DNA from: Clostridiales bacterium UBA3277
GTDB taxonomy: Bacteria > Bacillota > Clostridia > Oscillospirales > Oscillospiraceae
Direction of reading: 5' to 3'
Length of the DNA: 7,091 bases
NCBI GenBank assembly: GCA_002362145.1
Contig: DETX01000002.1
Span: 1-7,091 of the forward strand
In this document: positions 1 to 7,091 of the stretch, piece by piece
Position numbering within the stretch: the stretch's first letter is position 1
Layout of the letters: each line of letters opens with the position of its first letter
Notes under the pieces: model-generated
Told to the model about the DNA's origin: nothing
What the model saw: only the letters and a program-made list of their open reading frames with translations
Database searches by the model: none
Position numbers and translations under genes: made by a program

Positions 1-356
<356 letters not shown>

Positions 357-366
357 TTCCCGGCGT

Positions 367-430
367 AAAACTTCATGCGCTGTGGGGCGCGCCGCGAAGC
401 AGCTCAGGCGCTTTATCCGCATGAAGTTTT
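367..430 (+). repeat. 13-bp perfect inverted repeat (stem-loop)
   Basis: AAAACTTCATGCG at 367-379 pairs perfectly with 418-430. The 38-nt loop can fold further through GCGCC (389-393) and GGCGC (407-411), and contains the palindrome GGCGCGCC at 386-393. The arm at 424-430 (AAGTTTT) could instead pair with AAAACTT at 500-506, so this stem has a competitor. Confidence 0.75.
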
Positions 431-463
431 CATTCCCGGCTGGCCCAAAGGGGCCAGGGAATG
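431..463 (+). repeat. Strong bulged hairpin, possible attenuator or processing site
   Basis: CATTCCC (431-437) pairs with GGGAATG (457-463). After a 3-nt bulge (438-440), TGGCCC (441-446) pairs with GGGCCA (451-456) around an AAAG loop. A run of five T occurs at 474-478, ten bases after the stem. That is too far for a canonical intrinsic terminator, but partial termination or a block to 3' decay protecting the atpE message is plausible (inference). Confidence 0.7.
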
Positions 464-485
464 GCACATTCTCTTTTTGCCATGC

Positions 486-502
486 TTTTTGCATCGCAAA
501 AA
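486..502 (+). repeat. Small T/A-rich hairpin before the atpF ribosome binding site
   Basis: TTTTTGC (486-492) pairs with GCAAAAA (496-502) around an ATC loop. TTTTTGC also occurs at 474-480, so an upstream copy can compete for the same arm. No T run follows the stem, so it is not a terminator on the + strand. Confidence 0.55.
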
Positions 503-512
503 ACTTTACGCC

Positions 513-521
513 GGAAGGAGG
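513..521 (+). promoter_or_regulatory. Ribosome binding site of atpF
   Basis: GGAAGGAGG precedes the ATG at 533 by 11 nt and fixes that start. The in-frame ATG at 461 lies within a hairpin and has no comparable site. The first two G of this sequence belong to the outer stem of the upstream repeat, while the AGGAGG core stays free. Confidence 0.85.
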
Positions 522-532
522 CAAACCCTAAA

Positions 533-1039
533 ATGGAAATTTACCAGTCTCTTGTTACGGTAAATCCGGTCACCCTCATCGCGGCCATCTGCAATTTGTT
601 CATCCAAATGTTTCTGTTCAAGCGGTTCTTCCTGGACAAGGTCAAGGCGATTCTGGACCAGCGCCGGGAGGCCGCCGACAAGCAGATCACCGACGCGGAG
701 ACAGCAAAGGCCGAGGCAAACGCCATCAAGCAGACCTATGAGCGCAATATGCTGGAGGCCAAGGCAAAGGCCGACGACCTGCTTCTCACCGCTCAGAAAA
801 CCGCCGCGGCCCGCAGTGAGGATATCCTTCGCCTGGCTCAGCAGCAGGCCGCTCAGATAAAGAGCAAGGCCGCCTCTGACATTGAGATGGAGAAGAAAAA
901 GGCCGTCAATGCCGCCAAGGACGAAATCTCCGGTCTGGCTATGGCCATTGCCGGAAAGGTGGTGGAGCGGGAGCTTACCGCCGCCGACCAGGAGCAGATG
1001 ATCAACAGGTTTTTGGATGAATTGGGTGACGGCGTATGA
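533..1039 (+). CDS. atpF: F-type ATP synthase subunit b
   Basis: This 168-residue subunit is the peripheral stalk that anchors the F1 head to Fo and stops it turning with the rotor. A single N-terminal membrane segment spans about residues 9-31 and is followed by a basic junction. A long, charged, Ala/Lys/Glu-rich helix with coiled-coil character runs from about 35 to 140, including the LDQRREAADKQI stretch near 41-52. The C-terminal part (about 138-168) matches the region that contacts the delta subunit. Length is typical of bacterial b subunits. Its stop overlaps the atpH start by ATGA, which implies translational coupling with delta, its physical partner. An upstream in-frame ATG would add 24 residues encoded by the palindromic gap and is not preferred. 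Confidence 0.95.
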   Translation: MEIYQSLVTVNPVTLIAAICNLFIQMFLFKRFFLDKVKAILDQRREAADKQITDAETAKAEANAIKQTYERNMLEAKAKADDLLLTAQKTAAARSEDILRLAQQQAAQIKSKAASDIEMEKKKAVNAAKDEISGLAMAIAGKVVERELTAADQEQMINRFLDELGDGV

Positions 1040-1575
1040 CGGAGGTCGGTAACGTTTACGGCGGCGCGCTGTATGAGCTTTGCCGAGACGAGGGCGTGTC
1101 CGATTTGGTCCGCGGCCAGCTGGAGACGCTGCAGACATGTTTCCGGCAGGAGCCTGACTTTACGAAGCTCCTGGCCACCCCCAGTCTGCCCAAAGTAGAG
1201 CGCTGTGAGATTCTGGAGAACAGTTTTCGGGGAAATGTCCACGAATATGTGCTCAATTTCCTGAAAATCCTCACGGAAAAGGGCTATATCCGCCATTTCC
1301 CGGAGTGCTGTGACGCTTTCTTTGACCGCTACAACGAGGAAAACGGCATCCTGCCCGTCACCGTCGTGACAGCGGCTCCTCTGTCGCAGACGCAGTCCGA
1401 AAAACTCAGGCAGAAGCTCGATAAGATTACCGGCAAGCGCGTGACACTGCGCTGCCGTCTGGACCCCACAGTTCTCGGCGGCATCCGCCTGGACTACGAT
1501 GGCCAGCGCCTGGACGACACGGTGTCCCATCGCTTGGACGCCATCCGGGATACGCTGCGCAAAACCGCGCTGTGA
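1036..1575 (+). CDS. atpH: F-type ATP synthase subunit delta
   Basis: This 179-residue subunit sits on top of the F1 head and links it to the b stalk. The N-terminal helical domain (about 1-105) includes FTKLLATPSLPK (42-53) and NFLKILTEKGY (74-84), both usual for the OSCP/delta family. The C-terminal domain holds the family pattern LDPTVLGGIRL (142-152), followed by LDDTVSHRLDAI (159-170). Length is typical. Translation starts within the atpF stop (ATGA overlap) with no strong ribosome binding site of its own, so it is probably coupled to atpF. An 87-nt gap with two hairpins separates it from atpA. Confidence 0.95.
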   Translation: MTEVGNVYGGALYELCRDEGVSDLVRGQLETLQTCFRQEPDFTKLLATPSLPKVERCEILENSFRGNVHEYVLNFLKILTEKGYIRHFPECCDAFFDRYNEENGILPVTVVTAAPLSQTQSEKLRQKLDKITGKRVTLRCRLDPTVLGGIRLDYDGQRLDDTVSHRLDAIRDTLRKTAL

Positions 1576-1584
1576 GAGGCCCGT

Positions 1585-1607
1585 GTTCTCCGAACCCTTC
1601 GGAGAGC
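1585..1607 (+). repeat. Hairpin 1 in the atpH-atpA gap
   Basis: TCTCCGAA (1587-1594) pairs perfectly with TTCGGAGA (1598-1605) around a CCC loop. One G-U pair and one G-C pair extend it to 1585/1607. No T run follows, so it is not an intrinsic terminator. Confidence 0.65.
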
Positions 1608-1610
1608 GGC

Positions 1611-3171
<1,561 letters not shown>

Positions 3172-3184
3172 AGGAGGCGAGCCC

Positions 3185-4036
3185 ATGGCTGGCGTTTCCA
3201 CAAAGGAGATCAAGACCCGCATCCGAAGCATGGAGTCCACACGGCAGATCACCAAGGCCATGGAAATGGTGGCTGCCTCCAAGCTCCGCCGGGCCCAGGC
3301 CCAGGTCGTAAACTCCAAGCCCTATTTTGAAATTCTATATGACACCATCTGCAAGATTGCCCAGTCGAGCCGGGATTTTGCCTCTCCCTACACCCAGAGC
3401 AAAAGTTCCAAGCGGGAGCTGTGCATTGTCATCGCCGGTGACCGGGGTCTTGCGGGAGGCTACAACAGCAACATTCTGAAAATGGTTCAGGAGAACCTGG
3501 CCGGAAAGGACGCGGCGGTGCTTCCCATCGGCAAGAAGGCGGTGGAGTATTTCCGCAGCCACCAGGTGCCGATTTTAACGGACATCTACGCCGACGCGTC
3601 GGATATCAGCATCGGCGACTGCTTCTCCATCGCGAAAACCATCAGCAAGGCCTTCTTAAACGACGAATTCGGGCAGGTAAAAATTGCCTACACCTATTTT
3701 GTGTCGGTGCTGTCTCAGTCCCCTGCCATGAAGGATCTGCTGCCCCTTCAGGATCTGAAGCCCCTGGAGCCAGAGTCTCCGGCCTACCGCTGCGATACCC
3801 TCTACGAGGGAGATGTGGAGGAGGTTTTTGCCGCCATTCTTCCGGAATATCTGGGCGGTATTCTCTACGGCGCACTGTGCGAGAGCCGCGCTTCCGAGCA
3901 GGCAGCCCGCCGGGCCGCCATGAACTCCGCCACCCAGAACGCCGACGATATGATCTCCGACCTGAGCCTGAAATTCAACCGGGCAAGACAGGCCGCCATC
4001 ACCCAGGAGATCACGGAGATCGTGGCCGGTTCCTAA
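3185..4036 (+). CDS. atpG: F-type ATP synthase subunit gamma
   Basis: This 283-residue subunit is the central rotor shaft that turns inside alpha3beta3 and attaches to the c-ring with epsilon. The N-terminal coiled-coil helix contains the conserved ITKAMEMVAASKLR (22-35). The globular Rossmann-like middle carries GDRGLAGGYN (85-94). The C-terminal helix ends with the family hallmark AAMNSATQNADDMI (244-257), NRARQAAITQEI (265-276) and the terminal EIVAGS. It is intact and of usual length. A strong AAGGAGG (3171-3177) sits 7 nt before the ATG and begins on the last base of the atpA stop codon, so it is tightly linked to atpA. Confidence 0.97.
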   Translation: MAGVSTKEIKTRIRSMESTRQITKAMEMVAASKLRRAQAQVVNSKPYFEILYDTICKIAQSSRDFASPYTQSKSSKRELCIVIAGDRGLAGGYNSNILKMVQENLAGKDAAVLPIGKKAVEYFRSHQVPILTDIYADASDISIGDCFSIAKTISKAFLNDEFGQVKIAYTYFVSVLSQSPAMKDLLPLQDLKPLEPESPAYRCDTLYEGDVEEVFAAILPEYLGGILYGALCESRASEQAARRAAMNSATQNADDMISDLSLKFNRARQAAITQEITEIVAGS

Positions 4037-5925
<1,889 letters not shown>

Positions 5926-5926
5926 C

Positions 5927-5966
5927 AAAAACCAGCAGAAGGCTATAAAGCCTTCTGCTGGTTTTT
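5927..5966. terminator. Bidirectional intrinsic terminator between convergent genes
   Basis: An 18-bp perfect inverted repeat pairs 5927-5944 with 5949-5966 around a 4-nt loop. Its core is CCAGCAGAAGGCT, flanked by five A on the left and five T on the right. Read on either strand, the stem ends in a U run. It starts two bases after the atpC stop and ends nine bases before the stop of the opposing oxidoreductase gene, so it can end both transcripts. Confidence 0.93.
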
Positions 5967-5975
5967 CGTTATGGT

Positions 5976-7055
5976 TCAGCGCAGAGGAACGGATTTTTCG
6001 CAGGTGGACTCCAGGAAGATTTCCCGGTGCTGATCGCTGCTCTCGTGGATTTTCTCCATGATCTCCAGGACATGGAGGCCGCGCTTGCAGCTTGCCCGGA
6101 AGTCCTTCTCCCCTGTAAGAAGCGCCCGGGCCATATCGGATACGCCGATACCCCGGCTGTTTGCGGAATTTTCCGTGATCAGAGGATAGTTATGGAATTC
6201 GCCGTCAAAATACTGCTTGATCTTCACTTCTCCGTCGAAGCAGTTGGGGTCAGGTACGATCATGCTGCCCCGGGAGCCGTAAATCTCGATTCTGGGCAGC
6301 TCGGAGCCCCACACATCAAAGGACGTAATGATATTGCCGATGGCACCGTTTTTGAAGCGAAGCAGACCGTTGACATGGGTAGGAACCTCCACCTCGATGA
6401 TCTGGCCGTACTTGGGCTGGCTGGTGATGGTTCTTGTGGGGAAGGAAACGGCAGTCATGCCGCTGACGCTTTCCACCGGACCCACCAGGTTCACAAGGGC
6501 AGTGAGGTAATACGGTCCCATGTCGAACATCGGTCCGCCGCCCTTCTTGTAGTAGAACTCAGGACCGGGATGCCAGCTCTCATGGCCGTGGCAAACCATG
6601 AACGCCGTTGCGCCTATAATATCGCCCAGGATTCCGGCTTCAATGACCTGGCGGCAGGTCTGCAGACCGGCGCCCAGGAAGGTGTCCGGCGCGCAGCCAA
6701 GGAGCATCCCCTTCTTTTCCGCCAGAGCAACCAGCTCCTTACCATCCTCGTATTTCAGGGACAGAGGCTTTTCCACATACACGTTTTTCCCCGCTTCCAG
6801 AGCGCGCTTGCAAAGGGGATAGTGCAGCGGCGGTGTGGTGAGATTCAGAACGATCTGCACCTGGGGATCGGCGATGATCTCCTCAAAGGTCATGATCCGC
6901 TCGATGCCGAACTGTCGGGACTTCGCTTGGACGTTCTCCTCAATGAGATCGGAGATGGCGTAGACTTTGACATTATGAAACCGCTGTGTCAGGTTTTCCA
7001 GATAGATACCGCTGATATTTCCGCAGCCTACTACCGCGACGTTCACTTTTTCCAT
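5976..7055 (-). CDS. Gfo/Idh/MocA-family NAD(P)-dependent oxidoreductase
   Basis: This 359-residue cytoplasmic enzyme probably oxidises or reduces a sugar, inositol or related polyol with NAD(P). The substrate cannot be read from the sequence. The N-terminal Rossmann fold opens with VAVVGCGNISG (6-16). The family motif EKP is at 95-97, and K96 is the usual catalytic lysine. The C-terminal alpha/beta domain (from about 125) contains ESWHPGPEFYY (159-169) and GGGPMFDMGPYYLTAL (172-187). Many relatives have a histidine four residues after the aspartate of this last motif (D-x-G-x-H), whereas Y182 stands there here. The start is ATG at 7055, with AAGGAG (complement of 7062-7067) 6 nt upstream. 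A GTG at 7082 would add nine residues before the fold and is less likely. It is convergent with the atp operon, unrelated to it in function, and shares its terminator. Confidence 0.9.
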   Translation of the reverse strand: MEKVNVAVVGCGNISGIYLENLTQRFHNVKVYAISDLIEENVQAKSRQFGIERIMTFEEIIADPQVQIVLNLTTPPLHYPLCKRALEAGKNVYVEKPLSLKYEDGKELVALAEKKGMLLGCAPDTFLGAGLQTCRQVIEAGILGDIIGATAFMVCHGHESWHPGPEFYYKKGGGPMFDMGPYYLTALVNLVGPVESVSGMTAVSFPTRTITSQPKYGQIIEVEVPTHVNGLLRFKNGAIGNIITSFDVWGSELPRIEIYGSRGSMIVPDPNCFDGEVKIKQYFDGEFHNYPLITENSANSRGIGVSDMARALLTGEKDFRASCKRGLHVLEIMEKIHESSDQHREIFLESTCEKSVPLR

Positions 7056-7061
7056 AGCTCT

Positions 7062-7067
7062 CTCCTT
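7062..7067 (-). promoter_or_regulatory. Ribosome binding site of the oxidoreductase gene
   Basis: The complement reads AAGGAG, 6 nt before the ATG at 7055, and selects that start over the upstream GTG. The remaining bases to the window edge show no clear promoter. Confidence 0.8.
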
Positions 7068-7091
7068 TACCGCACGGCCCACAGGAAGCCC

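Larger units (their letters stand above)
360..514 (+). repeat. Nested inverted-repeat element between atpE and atpF
   Basis: Most of the 176-nt gap between atpE and atpF is self-complementary. An outer 10-bp perfect repeat pairs 360-369 (CCGGCGTAAA) with 505-514 (TTTACGCCGG). Inside it lie a 13-bp perfect repeat (367-379 with 418-430), a bulged 13-bp hairpin (431-463) and a 7-bp hairpin (486-502). As RNA this could fold as a multibranched domain. The outer 3' arm ends at the edge of the atpF ribosome binding site, and bases 367-369 are contested by the two stems. ATTCCCGGC occurs twice (356-364 and 432-440), which allows alternative pairing. It may be an RNA processing or stability domain, or a small palindromic mobile repeat. 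No flanking target duplication is visible. Confidence 0.7.

Noticed and set aside
486..502. The TTTTTGC/GCAAAAA hairpin as an intrinsic terminator before atpF.
   Set aside because: The stem is followed by ACTTTACG and not by a T run, and it is weak.
360..514. The nested repeat as a transposon-derived insertion with a target duplication.
   Set aside because: The 10-bp terminal repeats would fit, but no direct duplication flanks them and there is no transposase, so I call it only a repeat element of unknown origin.
461..532. A 24-residue N-terminal extension of AtpF from the in-frame ATG at 461.
   Set aside because: The extra residues come from the palindromic gap, the ATG lies at the end of a hairpin arm without a ribosome binding site, and GGAAGGAGG clearly points to the ATG at 533.

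Overview
The window carries most of a bacterial F-type ATP synthase operon on the + strand, in the standard order atpE-atpF-atpH-atpA-atpG-atpD-atpC (subunits c, b, delta, alpha, gamma, beta, epsilon). A convergent gene for a Gfo/Idh/MocA-family oxidoreductase lies on the - strand at the right end. All seven atp genes are intact with their diagnostic motifs. Subunit a (atpB) is not in the window and would be expected just upstream.

Organism (inference): strong AGGAGG-type ribosome binding sites, GC-rich codon use (GCC, CTG, ATC, CGC) and a sodium-type c subunit suggest an anaerobic, moderately GC-rich member of the Bacillota, plausibly a gut Clostridia/Oscillospiraceae lineage. The sequence alone does not fix the species.

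Layout: 1-77 is a very AT-rich leader (15% GC over the first 60 bases). It is followed by atpE (78-356) and a 176-nt gap packed with nested inverted repeats. Next come atpF (533-1039) and atpH (1036-1575), which overlap by ATGA. An 87-nt gap with two tandem hairpins precedes atpA (1663-3171). A 13-nt gap precedes atpG (3185-4036), and a second 87-nt gap with competing hairpins precedes atpD (4124-5524). atpC (5521-5925) overlaps atpD by ATGA. An 18-bp A/T-flanked hairpin (5927-5966) is a shared bidirectional terminator, and the oxidoreductase runs from 7055 down to 5976.

How the parts work together: the c-ring (AtpE) and subunit b (AtpF) belong to the membrane Fo sector, delta joins b to the alpha3beta3 head, and gamma and epsilon form the central stalk. 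The c subunit has two carboxylates, E33 and E66, plus T67, T68 and Y71. This matches the two-carboxylate sodium-binding pattern described for Fusobacterium nucleatum, so the enzyme is predicted to couple to Na+. The epsilon subunit carries an IDVERA motif and surrounding arginines like those that bind ATP in Bacillus PS3 epsilon, which suggests nucleotide-sensitive control. The untranslated gaps beside atpE, atpA and atpD all contain RNA-hairpin potential, which could help set unequal subunit yields.

I found no wholly new gene system. The least explained element is the nested inverted-repeat segment between atpE and atpF.
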